Shown piece after piece: positions 31,787-38,983 of a stretch of 38,983 nucleotides of DNA. The number at the start of each line of letters is the position of its first letter. The stretch's first letter is position 1. Source of the stretch: Methylobacter sp. (GTDB taxonomy: Bacteria; Pseudomonadota; Gammaproteobacteria; Methylococcales; Methylomonadaceae); assembly GCA_004299305.1 (NCBI GenBank), contig SCPZ01000135.1, positions 1 to 38,983 of the forward strand. The letters are read 5' to 3'. The translations under genes and the position numbers were made by a program. Below the pieces are notes generated by a model. That model was not told where the DNA came from and made no database searches. It was given only the letters and a program-made list of their open reading frames with translations.

Positions 31787-33661
31787 TTACCTGCCCAATG
31801 GTGCGGCAGGCTTTGGATAAGCAGGCGCAAGCTTCGGCAGTAGCGGGCCGTGTTCGTCCGGCATTAAATACACGCCGTTTTTTCCTGCCTGTTGTTCGCG
31901 GCTGCGCATATCGTCGTATTTGCCGTTGGTGAGCTGCGAGGCTTTTTCAGGATCGCGCATAATTTCCGGGCGCAAAAATACCATCAGGTTTTTTTTAGTG
32001 ACCGCCGAATTGGTGTCCTGGAACAAGCGGCCCAAAAACGGTATATCGCCTAATAATGGCACTTTGGTTACGGTCTCTTGTACGCTGTCCTGCATTAATC
32101 CGCCCAGCACCAGGATTTTGCCGTCATCGACCAGCACTGAGGTATCTATTTCACGCTTATCTATGCTGACGCCGCTCGGCGATAAGGTGGTGGTTTGATC
32201 GACGCTGGATACTTCCTGTTTGACTTTTAACTTGATCGCATTGCCTTCGTTGATTTGCGGCGTGACATTCAGTTTGATGCCCACATCCTGGCGCTGTACG
32301 GTTTGGAATGGGTTGCTAGAGCCGCTGGCGCCGCTGACCGGCGTGGTGAAACTGCCGCTCAAGATGCCGATATTTTGCCCGACTATCATGCTGGCTTCTT
32401 CGTTATCCAGCGTGACCAGGGACGGCGTGGACAGGATGTTAACATTATTGTCCTTGGCGAAAGCGGCCAGCAAGGCGCGCAATTCGCTGCCGACCATATA
32501 ACCTACGCTCATGGTCTTGGCGCTGTTCGAGATGAAATCGCCCAGGTTATTGGTAAAGGTATTGGCCGATACGCCGTCGCTGAGCTGCTTGCTATGCCAT
32601 TCCACGCCGAGTTCCTGGTCTTTCGTATAATTGACTTCGGCGATGATAGCTTCGATATGCACTTGCGCACGGCGGATGTCGAGCCGGTGTACGACCGATT
32701 TAAGCGAGCGCATTTGCTCGTCCGGTGCGCTGATAACCAAGGCATTGGTCGATTCATCGGCCCTAATGTCGACATTCTTTTGGGTGCTTGCTTCGGTTTT
32801 CGCCTGGGAATTAATCTCGCCTTTGGCGGCGCTTTTAACGCCGGTCAAGGTTTCGACCAAATCCTTGGCCTGAGCGTAATGCAGGTAAATGACCTCGGTG
32901 TTGCCGTCGTTCTCAACGGGATTGTCGAGGTTCGCGATTAAGGCCCGCATCTCAATACGGCTGGCCGGATCGCCGCCGAGTAAAACGGTATTCATGCGTT
33001 CGTCGGCAACCAGCGACGGTATGAACACGCCCGCCTTGCCGGGACTTCTGGCGCTGATCAGCGCGGTCAGGGTTTTGACCAGTTCCTGGGCGTTTGCATG
33101 GCGTAGCGGGATCATTTCGATTTTGAGATCGCCGTTCCTGTCTATCTGTTCGATCATTTGCGCCAGACGGTTAACATTGCCGACCGTATCGGACAAGATG
33201 ATGACATTGCTGTCCGGGAAGGCCGACATAAACGCATATTGCGGCATTAACGGCAGCAAAATTTGCACTAATTGGCTGGCGTCGACATGATGAATCTGGA
33301 TAATCCGGGTCAATAACTCGTCGCTTGCCGAACTCGGCACCGAATGTTCCTGCTTGGCATTGACGTTAGGGATTATTTTTACCATATTGCCGCTATCGGC
33401 CGCCGCATAGCCATGCACTTTAAGTATCGACAGGAAAATATCGTATATTTGATTGGCGCGCATCGGCTTTGATGTCACTACGCTGACTTTGCCTGCGACA
33501 TGGGGATCGACAATGAAATTCTTGCCGGTAATATCGGCAACGGTATCGATTAAAACCTGCATTTCGACTTCATTCAGGTTAAGGGAAAACTCGTTTTTTT
33601 CTGCGGCTGCAAACGAACAAGACAGGATTAACAAAAATCCGATGAGCAAACGAAATGGCAT
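31787..33661 (-). CDS. gspD: T2SS outer-membrane secretin GspD
   Basis: A 624-residue secretin monomer. Signal peptide (MPFRLLIGFLLILSCSFAAA); N0 domain (about 24-100, FSLNLNEVEMQVLIDTVADI, GKNFIVDPHVAGKV); N1 (about 120-185); N2 (about 190-260); N3 (about 270-345); and the secretin domain (about 350-585) with VPLLGDIPFLGRLF, ILVLGGLMQDSV and LMVFLRPEIM. A short C-terminal S-domain-like tail follows. It starts 2 nt after the gspC stop. No pilotin gene is visible in the window, and there is no Cys lipidation site. Confidence 0.95.
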   Translation of the reverse strand: MPFRLLIGFLLILSCSFAAAEKNEFSLNLNEVEMQVLIDTVADITGKNFIVDPHVAGKVSVVTSKPMRANQIYDIFLSILKVHGYAAADSGNMVKIIPNVNAKQEHSVPSSASDELLTRIIQIHHVDASQLVQILLPLMPQYAFMSAFPDSNVIILSDTVGNVNRLAQMIEQIDRNGDLKIEMIPLRHANAQELVKTLTALISARSPGKAGVFIPSLVADERMNTVLLGGDPASRIEMRALIANLDNPVENDGNTEVIYLHYAQAKDLVETLTGVKSAAKGEINSQAKTEASTQKNVDIRADESTNALVISAPDEQMRSLKSVVHRLDIRRAQVHIEAIIAEVNYTKDQELGVEWHSKQLSDGVSANTFTNNLGDFISNSAKTMSVGYMVGSELRALLAAFAKDNNVNILSTPSLVTLDNEEASMIVGQNIGILSGSFTTPVSGASGSSNPFQTVQRQDVGIKLNVTPQINEGNAIKLKVKQEVSSVDQTTTLSPSGVSIDKREIDTSVLVDDGKILVLGGLMQDSVQETVTKVPLLGDIPFLGRLFQDTNSAVTKKNLMVFLRPEIMRDPEKASQLTNGKYDDMRSREQQAGKNGVYLMPDEHGPLLPKLAPAYPKPAAPLGR

Positions 33662-33663
33662 AA

Positions 33664-34257
33664 TTAATAAGTTGACAGTGATTCGGGCGGTTGAATGACG
33701 ATTTCGTTGGCTGACTCAGGTTCAGCTTGTTCTTCGGTAGCGGACTGAAGTTCAGGTTGTGTATCGGTTGTTACGGCTTGCTCTTGCTTGGTTTTATGCA
33801 AAACCAGCGACTCTTGCCGGTTATCCGCGATGATAATGATGCTGTTGCTTTCGATAGCTTGCAAAATTGCGCCGCCGGGTAAGGTGTCGTTAATCTGGTA
33901 GGTTTTTTGATGTTGATCGGATGATTCAATAATGGCGTAGGCCTGTTTATCCGGGAGATACAATACCCCCTTTAGCTGCAATTGCTGTGTGGATTCAGGT
34001 GGAAGTCCGATAGCGGACGATGAAGCGGAGCTTGGTTGACCGAACACATGAAAGTCGCCGATTAGCGAGAAATCTTGCGGCGTTTGCAGCTCATGGTTTT
34101 TGGCAACGCTTGCCTTGGGCGTTGCCGATTCGGTTTTGGCGCCGGATCCGGTCATAGCGGGAATGCCGACAAGCAGGTAAGCCAATGCCAGTCCTGTAGC
34201 TAAAATCGGCAAGAGCTTGGTTTTACTGTCGGCGCTATCGAACACGGCGGGTTTCAA
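33664..34257 (-). CDS. gspC: T2SS GspC-like inner-membrane protein
   Basis: GspC joins the inner platform to the secretin. Seen: one membrane helix (LLPILATGLALAYLLVGIP), a linker, then the HR domain (FHVFGQP, LQLKGVLYLPDKQAYAIIE, YQINDTLPGGAILQAIESNSIIII) and a Glu/Gln-rich tail without PDZ domain. The start is uncertain. The frame is open to a TTG at 34389, but residues added beyond 34257 are mostly encoded by the palindromic repeat at 34292-34362 (VGYAVRT, KVRTAYPT) and are unlikely to be ancestral. I chose TTG at 34257, which gives a normal short cytoplasmic tail and has AGGA about 12 nt upstream. A rare ATT start at 34260 is also possible. Confidence 0.85.
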   Translation of the reverse strand: MKPAVFDSADSKTKLLPILATGLALAYLLVGIPAMTGSGAKTESATPKASVAKNHELQTPQDFSLIGDFHVFGQPSSASSSAIGLPPESTQQLQLKGVLYLPDKQAYAIIESSDQHQKTYQINDTLPGGAILQAIESNSIIIIADNRQESLVLHKTKQEQAVTTDTQPELQSATEEQAEPESANEIVIQPPESLSTY

Positions 34258-34291
34258 AATGATGTTAAATCCTGGTTTTTTGGAAAGCTGC

Positions 34292-34362
34292 GTAGGGTAC
34301 GCTGTGCGTACCTTTTGGCATTTGTAACTGCTCGGCAGAATGGTACGCACAGCGTACCCTAC
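34292..34362. repeat. GTAGGGTACGC-family inverted pair upstream of gspC
   Basis: Two exact 21-bp inverse copies, 34292-34312 and 34342-34362, separated by 29 nt. They lie just after the stop of the RHH-like gene (34367) and before the chosen gspC start. The block is open in the gspC frame and yields the same KVRTAYPT peptide seen in the gspK leader. Confidence 0.85.
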
Positions 34363-34366
34363 ACGG

Positions 34367-34840
34367 TTATAACTCTGAACTATCCCCAATCAACGGGTCT
34401 TTTTCGATTTCAAGCAAATTGTATTTTTCAGTCAGGTAAAGCTTAAGCCAGGTTTCTACGTCAATATTCGCTCTGGGTGTTTCATCCTGCTTCATTAGGC
34501 GCTGCTTCAATATATGTTGAGGCATCAGCAAAAGCTCAATATCCGACATCGCAACATATTTGTCAGGATTCAAATTATTACCGTTAAAGATTCGTTCCAG
34601 CTGATGTCTTTTGAGTCCCAGCGTATGGTTGATTTCCGCTCGTATTTCCAGCATGGCTGGCAATAAATCGCTGCCTGTGCAGGACTCATCGAACAAACAA
34701 CTAAACCTGTTGAGCAGGTAGTTGATTGCAAAACGGTAAACATCCGATTCTCTAACGAAAAGACGGGATGCAATCGCTTGGACTGCGGTGCGATCACTAT
34801 CAACCAGACGCAGGGAAATAGTTTGTTTTAGTTCGTTCAA
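34367..34840 (-). CDS. Possible ribbon-helix-helix regulator, first gene of the T2SS operon
   Basis: A 157-residue protein not assigned to a known family. The N-terminus (TISLRLVDSDRTAVQAIASRL, then ESDVYRFAINYLLNRF) has the strand-helix-helix pattern of an Arc/MetJ-type DNA-binding domain. The rest is helical, with hydrophobic heptad-like spacing. The start is TTG at 34840, well supported by AAGGAG 7 nt upstream. The Shine-Dalgarno lies within a perfect 14-nt palindrome (34846-34859), a plausible autoregulatory site or RNA hairpin. It is transcribed towards gspC and may regulate the secretion operon; this is inference from position. Confidence 0.65.
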   Translation of the reverse strand: MNELKQTISLRLVDSDRTAVQAIASRLFVRESDVYRFAINYLLNRFSCLFDESCTGSDLLPAMLEIRAEINHTLGLKRHQLERIFNGNNLNPDKYVAMSDIELLLMPQHILKQRLMKQDETPRANIDVETWLKLYLTEKYNLLEIEKDPLIGDSSEL

Positions 34841-34845
34841 TTCTC

Positions 34846-34859
34846 AACTCCTTGGAGTT
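34846..34859. promoter_or_regulatory. Palindrome AACTCCTTGGAGTT overlapping the RHH-like gene's ribosome-binding site
   Basis: A perfect 14-nt inverted repeat. On the minus strand its right half supplies the AAGGAG Shine-Dalgarno for the TTG start at 34840. It could be an operator for the encoded ribbon-helix-helix-like protein, or could fold to occlude the ribosome-binding site. Both are inference. Confidence 0.4.
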
Positions 34860-34953
34860 GTGGTCAATGTGGTTAGTTCCAGCAGCTAAGATAAAGGATA
34901 AACATTACAGAATTATTACGGTACCGTGAGATGTCATATCTCCGTGTTACGGT

Positions 34954-34982
34954 TGTATTACATGACATAGAAATGTAATACA
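34954..34982. promoter_or_regulatory. Perfect 10-bp inverted repeat in the T2SS / PstS-like divergent region
   Basis: TGTATTACAT (34954-34963) is exactly inverted as ATGTAATACA (34973-34982) around a 9-nt spacer. Two smaller dyads lie just upstream: ACGGTACCGT (about 34918-34927) and GAGAT-GTCAT-ATCTC (34928-34942). The location, about 115-140 bp from the secretion operon's first start, suits a regulatory site. No known regulator consensus was recognised. Confidence 0.45.
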
Positions 34983-35044
34983 GTCGTCATTATTTGGTCA
35001 CACAAAGTATGGAAGAATACCGAGTCAGTTGAGGCTGCAAGCAG

Positions 35045-35072
35045 AAAACCCTAATTGGGATTTTAGGGTTTT
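35045..35072. terminator. Strong terminator-like hairpin upstream of the PstS-like gene
   Basis: AAAACCCTAA (35045-35054) pairs perfectly with TTAGGGTTTT (35063-35072), loop TTGGGATT. It has an A-run on one side and T-run on the other, so it could work in both directions. No annotated gene ends here: the gap is flanked by two divergent starts. It may end a small unannotated RNA or act as a leader attenuator for the PstS-like gene. Confidence 0.55.
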
Positions 35073-35239
35073 GTTGATGGTAGCAGGTAATTCCGATGAA
35101 CAAGGATGTTGTTAAAAACGCAAGGTATGTGATGGCGGATTTATTGGCTAGGGTCGTTTGAAACTGTTGGCTGTGCGGAGTCAAAGCCAGTCTGAATGTT
35201 TCACAAGTGTATTGTTAATCAAACTTTAAGAGGAAAAAC

Positions 35240-36808
35240 ATGAAAAAGTTAATATTGGGTGCGGCAGTTTCTACCGCTTTATTCGGCGGCGCTGCACAGG
35301 CGGCTATCACCGTTGACGCTAATGGCATTCCTGTCATTAATGCAGCGACTACTTACGAAATATTTTTATCGGGTTCATCGGCGGCGCAACCGTTTATCGA
35401 ATCGTTGCTGACCAGTTCTAAAGTGCCTGCCGCCAATAGAATATGCGATTCTGCGCAGTTGATTTATAAGTTCAGTGATACGGCTACGCTGGGTAAAGAC
35501 CAAAATGCTTATCTGTGCGTATTGAATACTGCAAATCCTGCCTTGAAAGGTTTGGCTGCCGGTAAAACAAATTTATTGATATACAAACGCAATAATGGCG
35601 GATCCGCCCAGGGTGTTACGCCTGTGGTCGCCGATACAGCTATTGATTTCCTGAAAGTCGATACTGCGGCTAATTGCGCGGTAGCGGCAACCGGAGTCGC
35701 GGGCGCCAGTTTTACTAAAGTAAACTGCACGTATACCGCAGGAAATGTAGCGGTATCGAACCCGCAAAAGCCTGATTTTGGTATTTCAGACGTGGATCCT
35801 ATCCAGTTCCAAGGCGACAATACGCCTAGCGGTTTTGCTCCGGTAACTGCGGATGATGTCAAAAAATTAACCGTAAAAGCCGCAGCAAGCCAGATATTCG
35901 GTATTGCGGTATCAACAAAGCTGCGTAATGCGATGCAGGAAGCCCAGTTCGGCGCAACCAATGCGTGCGTAGGTAAAGAAGATGCGAATTGTATGCCTTC
36001 GTTGAACTCAGTGCAGATCGCCAGTATTTTTACCGGCAAACTGAATTCATGGTCGCAGTTGAAACTGGCTAACGGCTCCAATTTGTTTAGCTATGCATCG
36101 GCAGCAAACAAGCCAAGCACCGATCGTCTGCATATTTGCCGTAGAGCCAGCGGTTCAGGCACTCAGGCACAATTGGGTATCAAGTTTATGGGTTACCCTT
36201 GTAATGATGTGGCGACGCAAGGCGCTATCGATACCGGAGCTTTACCTGAAACTATTGCCAAGACACAAGTACATGCAATGACTTCATCAGGTGCGATGTC
36301 CGAATGTTTATCTGAGTTGAATTCAGGCGTCGATACCGTCGGCACTTCATTCAACAATACTTACGGCGCTCGTTGGGCGATCGGTATTCAGGGAACTGAG
36401 CAGAATGCCAACAGGGCCAGCGACTGGCGTTTTATAAAAATCGACGGTGCAGAACCTACTCTGGATAGAGTTATTCGCGGCAAGTACAAGGATTGGGTTG
36501 AGTTAACTTATCAATACAATAACACTCACGCGTTTGATACCAGTGAAAAAGCGATTGTCGATGAAGTTATCAAAGAATCAGGCAACCCGGTTGTAATGGC
36601 GGCTACCAATTTGGCGGCAGTTCATTCATGGGGTCAAAGCGGATTTTTGGCAACACCACAGTCTTTCCCAGCGGTAGCGACCGGACTTATCTCGGCTGCA
36701 AATCCTGTTAACCCATTCAGTCATGGTACGACTGATGCGGCAACCAACAACTGTCGTATGCCTACTATCTACAGCCCAGGCGCAACAGGCGGTATACAGT
36801 TCAAGTAA
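35240..36808 (+). CDS. PstS-like phosphate-binding-type secreted protein
   Basis: A 522-residue exported protein with signal peptide MKKLILGAAVSTALFGGAAQA. It shows periplasmic-binding-protein features of the PstS/DING class: IFLSGSSAAQPFIESLL near the N-terminus, the position of the phosphate-binding Ser loop; DFGISDVDPIQF; QIFGIAVSTKLRNAM; IASIFTGKLNSWSQL; and HICRRASGSGTQAQLGI, the second ligand loop. It is longer than classical PstS (about 320-350), with additional loops and several Cys. No pstCAB genes adjoin. ATG at 35240 is preceded by AAGAGGAA. It lies divergent to the T2SS operon, so it is a candidate secretion substrate or surface phosphate scavenger (inference). A terminator-like repeat hairpin follows. 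Confidence 0.82.
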   Translation: MKKLILGAAVSTALFGGAAQAAITVDANGIPVINAATTYEIFLSGSSAAQPFIESLLTSSKVPAANRICDSAQLIYKFSDTATLGKDQNAYLCVLNTANPALKGLAAGKTNLLIYKRNNGGSAQGVTPVVADTAIDFLKVDTAANCAVAATGVAGASFTKVNCTYTAGNVAVSNPQKPDFGISDVDPIQFQGDNTPSGFAPVTADDVKKLTVKAAASQIFGIAVSTKLRNAMQEAQFGATNACVGKEDANCMPSLNSVQIASIFTGKLNSWSQLKLANGSNLFSYASAANKPSTDRLHICRRASGSGTQAQLGIKFMGYPCNDVATQGAIDTGALPETIAKTQVHAMTSSGAMSECLSELNSGVDTVGTSFNNTYGARWAIGIQGTEQNANRASDWRFIKIDGAEPTLDRVIRGKYKDWVELTYQYNNTHAFDTSEKAIVDEVIKESGNPVVMAATNLAAVHSWGQSGFLATPQSFPAVATGLISAANPVNPFSHGTTDAATNNCRMPTIYSPGATGGIQFK

Positions 36809-36822
36809 GGTCGACTTTCAAA

Positions 36823-36875
36823 TTTAAGCGGGACAGTGCGTGCTTACAGATAACATCCCTTGAAGGGATGTTATC
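36823..36875. repeat. Hairpin repeat / probable 3' end of the PstS-like gene
   Basis: TTAAGCGGGACAG (36823-36835) starts a copy of the repeat seen at 10627. The stem GATAACATCCCTT (36849-36861) is perfectly inverted at 36863-36875. An outer CGGGAC/GTCCCG pair adds a second helix. It lies about 40 nt after the PstS-like stop and could serve as its transcript end. Confidence 0.65.
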
Positions 36876-36939
36876 AGTCCCGACTTAATTTAGAGGTCAA
36901 ATAGCTTGAATGTAGGGTAAGGGATTACCGCTACCTTAA

Positions 36940-36971
36940 CCAAGCCAATCGTTTTAGGACGATTGGCTTGG
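36940..36971. terminator. Perfect 12-bp hairpin downstream of the PstS-like gene
   Basis: CCAAGCCAATCG (36940-36951) is exactly complementary to 36960-36971, with loop TTTTAGGA. A strict T-run is missing 3', but stem strength and place suggest a terminator or 3' processing element. It lies 130 nt after the PstS-like stop. Confidence 0.5.
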
Positions 36972-37031
36972 TGCATTTAAGGTCATGGGAATTAGTGCAT
37001 TTGATGTGCTCAGCCGTTCGGCTGTCGAGTG

Positions 37032-37049
37032 CTGTCATCAAATAGTCAT
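37032..37049 (+). promoter_or_regulatory. Possible Pho box upstream of the TpsB-like gene
   Basis: CTGTCAT-CAAA-TAGTCAT matches the PhoB direct-repeat layout (CTGTCAT, 4-nt AT-rich spacer, CTGTCAT), with the second half 5 of 7. A TAATAAAAT -10-like word follows about 10 nt later. The site is about 120 nt before the start at 37169, with a palindromic repeat in between. Single-site match only. Confidence 0.25.
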
Positions 37050-37080
37050 ATTATCGTAATAAAATGTCCCGCTAAGCCGT

Positions 37081-37132
37081 GTAGGGTGCGCTGTGCGCAT
37101 CTTTCGGCATTCAATGGTGCGTACAGCGCACC
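37081..37132. repeat. GTAGGGTGCGC-family repeat upstream of the TpsB-like gene
   Basis: A unit at 37081-37101 (GTAGGGTGCGCTGTGCGCATC) faces its degenerate inverse at 37116-37132 (GGTGCGTACAGCGCACC). It is the same family as 26492-26598 and 34292-34362, with G/C substitutions at the centre. It lies in the 5' leader of the next gene. Confidence 0.75.
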
Positions 37133-37168
37133 GGCCCAACACGCGATTCAACACAGCCAAACAGAAAC

Positions 37169-38773
37169 ATGCGGATAAACAAGAACAACACCTTATTTAA
37201 ACGGGCGGCTTTGTGCCTTTTTTTAGGATTAAATTTGAATTCTGCGGTTATTGCGGAGCCTGAACAGGCGCAACAAGCCGGTTTCGATCTTTTAGAGTTA
37301 CGTGTAAAAGGCAATACCTTGCTCGAACGGAGTCAACTTGAACGTGTGGTTTACCCGTTTTTGGGGCCTAAAAAGACTATTGAAACGGTAGAGCAGGCGC
37401 GCGATGCGCTTGAAAACCTCTATAAAACCAAAGGCTACCAGACGGTAGCGGTCGATATTCCCGAGCAGAATGTCAAAAATGGCGTTGTTTACCTGCAAGT
37501 GCTTGAAGCGAAAGTTTCTCGCCTGCGTGTTAAGGATTCGCGTTATTTTTCATTAGGCGCTATTAAGGCCGGCGTACCGGAGCTGGCTGAAGGCAGTGTG
37601 CCGAATATGACGAAAATGCAGGAGCAGCTTGCCGCATTGGGCAATCAAAGTGCAGACCGCAAGATAACGCCGGTGCTGCGTGCCGGGGAAACGCCGGGAA
37701 CGTTGGAAGTCGATTTAAAAGTGAAAGACAGCCTACCGTTACATGGACGGGTTGAATTAAATGGACGCAATACCTCATCGACCAGTCTTTTGCGATTAGT
37801 ATCTTCTGTGCATTACGATAATTTGTGGCAAAAAATGCACAGCGCCTCGTTAATGTACCAAGTCTCTCCGCAAAATAGCGCCGAAGTCGATGTCTGGGCG
37901 GGCACTTATGTGATGCCTGTGCCGAGCAGCGATGCGAAGCTGGCTTTTTATGCGGTCAATTCGTCATCTAGCGCCCAAATAGCCAGTGCCGGTGCGCTGT
38001 CCGTCGTGGGCGCCGGTAGTATTTACGGGGCCAGGTTAATAAAGCCGTTGCCGGGTCTCGACGATTATTTTCATACCCTGACCTTGGGCGTCGATCATAA
38101 AGATTTTAAGGAAAACCTTAACCTGATCGGTGCGGATACCTTGGCAACCCCAATTTCCTACCTGCCTTTTATGGTGCAGTACGGTTCTTCGTTGAAAGGC
38201 AAGGATTCGTTCACCTCATTTAATGTCGGCGTGAATTTCTCGGTTCGCGGCTTGGGGAACGATCAGCAGGAGTTTGAAAACAAGCGCTTTAATGCGCGGT
38301 CGAATTACACGATTTTAACCGGCGGGGTTAATTTCACCCATAACCTGCCTTACGGCATGGAGTTTTTCAGTCGTTTCTCAGGACAATTAGCGGACTCTCC
38401 GCTTATCAGTAATGAGCAGTTTTCACTCGGCGGGATGCAAAGCATACGCGGTTATTTTGAAACGCAGGCCTTGGCTGATAACGGCTTGATAGGCTCGGTA
38501 GAATTGCGCTCCCCGCATTTGGCGCCGGGTTATATAGATACTATCAACAAGTTGCAGGCGCTGGTATTTCTCGATGGCGGTCGCGGATGGATACAGCAGG
38601 CTTTGCCAGGAAATCCTCAAGGCAATGAATTGGCCAGTGCCGGTATAGGTATGCGTTTTCAATTATGGAAATATTTTGTCGGCGTATTGGATTTAGGTCT
38701 GCCATTGATTGATTTGGGGCCGGTACAAAAAGGCGATCCAAAATTGCATTTCAATGTGGCGACGGAATTTTAG
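37169..38773 (+). CDS. TpsB / FhaC-ShlB family outer-membrane transporter
   Basis: A 534-residue outer-membrane protein of the two-partner secretion (Omp85) superfamily. Signal peptide-like N-terminus (RAALCLFLGLNLNSAVIA); POTRA1 (about 35-110, FDLLELRVKGNTLLERSQLE, DALENLYKTKGYQTVAVDIPEQ); POTRA2 (about 111-190); then a 16-strand-type barrel (about 195-534). The conserved L6 motif appears as MQSIRGY, followed by GSVELRSPHL. The C-terminal strand ends in Phe (FNVATEF), the outer-membrane signature. No TpsA exoprotein with a filamentous-haemagglutinin-type domain is in the window; it may lie downstream, beyond the edge. ATG at 37169 has only a weak AGAAA upstream. Confidence 0.9.
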   Translation: MRINKNNTLFKRAALCLFLGLNLNSAVIAEPEQAQQAGFDLLELRVKGNTLLERSQLERVVYPFLGPKKTIETVEQARDALENLYKTKGYQTVAVDIPEQNVKNGVVYLQVLEAKVSRLRVKDSRYFSLGAIKAGVPELAEGSVPNMTKMQEQLAALGNQSADRKITPVLRAGETPGTLEVDLKVKDSLPLHGRVELNGRNTSSTSLLRLVSSVHYDNLWQKMHSASLMYQVSPQNSAEVDVWAGTYVMPVPSSDAKLAFYAVNSSSSAQIASAGALSVVGAGSIYGARLIKPLPGLDDYFHTLTLGVDHKDFKENLNLIGADTLATPISYLPFMVQYGSSLKGKDSFTSFNVGVNFSVRGLGNDQQEFENKRFNARSNYTILTGGVNFTHNLPYGMEFFSRFSGQLADSPLISNEQFSLGGMQSIRGYFETQALADNGLIGSVELRSPHLAPGYIDTINKLQALVFLDGGRGWIQQALPGNPQGNELASAGIGMRFQLWKYFVGVLDLGLPLIDLGPVQKGDPKLHFNVATEF

Positions 38774-38883
38774 GTATTGGCTTATATGAATTGCTTGTTA
38801 GATATGTCCGTTGCGCTGGTGCGCTCATCTCGTGCGCTGGTTTCTAAGCTGGGGCTCACTGCTATTAAGTTAAGAAAAAAGCC

Positions 38884-38951
38884 CCCTCTCGGCAATTGCT
38901 CCTGCATTGCTCTACTTACCTACATCCATGTAGGCATCCTGCTGGAGAGGG
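38884..38951. repeat. CCCTCTC/GAGAGGG palindromic repeat at the window end
   Basis: CCCTCTC (38884-38890) is inverted as GAGAGGG (38945-38951), enclosing CTACAT-CC-ATGTAG (38922-38935). It lies 110 nt after the TpsB-like stop and may serve as its terminator region; AAAAAAGCCCCC precedes the left arm. The rest of 38774-38983 holds no gene that I can support. Confidence 0.5.
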
Positions 38952-38983
38952 TTGGGGTGAGGAGAATAAAAATAAGGCAAAAA

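Noticed and set aside
32255-32941. 228-codon plus-strand frame opposite gspD
   Set aside because: Antisense shadow of a well-conserved secretin gene.
1-38983. Prophage, integrative element or defence island
   Set aside because: No integrase, transposase, phage structural, toxin-antitoxin or restriction gene was recognised; most genes are typical housekeeping or envelope functions.

Overview
The window reads as chromosomal DNA of a Gram-negative bacterium, most likely a gammaproteobacterium. The signs are a complete single-operon type II secretion system (T2SS), a TonB-dependent receptor, an FhaC-type outer-membrane transporter and the gcvR-bcp gene pair. A methanotroph-like (Methylococcales) origin is my guess from overall gene style and repeat load; the sequence does not prove it. 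No rRNA, tRNA, CRISPR array, prophage or transposase gene was seen.

Layout. 1-211: two small palindromic elements. 212-7136 (minus): an overlapping three-gene signalling operon (HTH-receiver protein, multi-receiver/PAS/GAF/Hpt/EAL protein, hybrid histidine kinase). 7635-10451 (minus): an Aer-like chemoreceptor with a C-terminal CheR/CheB-type tether. 10971-12080 (plus): a divergent, orphan leuB-like gene, then a small secreted protein of unknown function. 12741-17349: a metal-transport neighbourhood (TMEM165/GDT1-type exporter, ZIP transporter, TonB-dependent receptor). 17443-21091 (minus): a 5'-nucleotidase and a large SPOR-domain membrane protein with acidic repeats. 21260-23682 (plus): gcvR, bcp and a PIN-PhoH gene. 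23887-34840 (minus): gspC-D-E-F-G-H-I-J-K-L-M, preceded by a small ribbon-helix-helix-like gene. 35240-38773 (plus): a PstS-like periplasmic binding protein and a TpsB/FhaC-family transporter.

The most unusual property is repeat invasion. At least six families of short palindromic, non-coding elements are scattered through the window. One is a MITE-like element of about 160 bp with 14-bp terminal inverted repeats (GTAACTATTCAGCG). Within the T2SS operon every intergenic gap longer than about 12 bp is filled by one or more such elements. One element lies in frame inside the gspK leader-peptide coding region, and another forms the apparent 5' coding extension of gspC. They are nested between gspD and gspE.

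Working hypotheses: the signalling operon forms a phosphorelay controlling cyclic-di-GMP breakdown; the metal genes form a Mn/Zn homeostasis patch; and the PstS-like protein next to the T2SS may be a secreted or surface phosphate-binding substrate. A possible Pho box precedes the TpsB gene. None of these can be proved from sequence alone.
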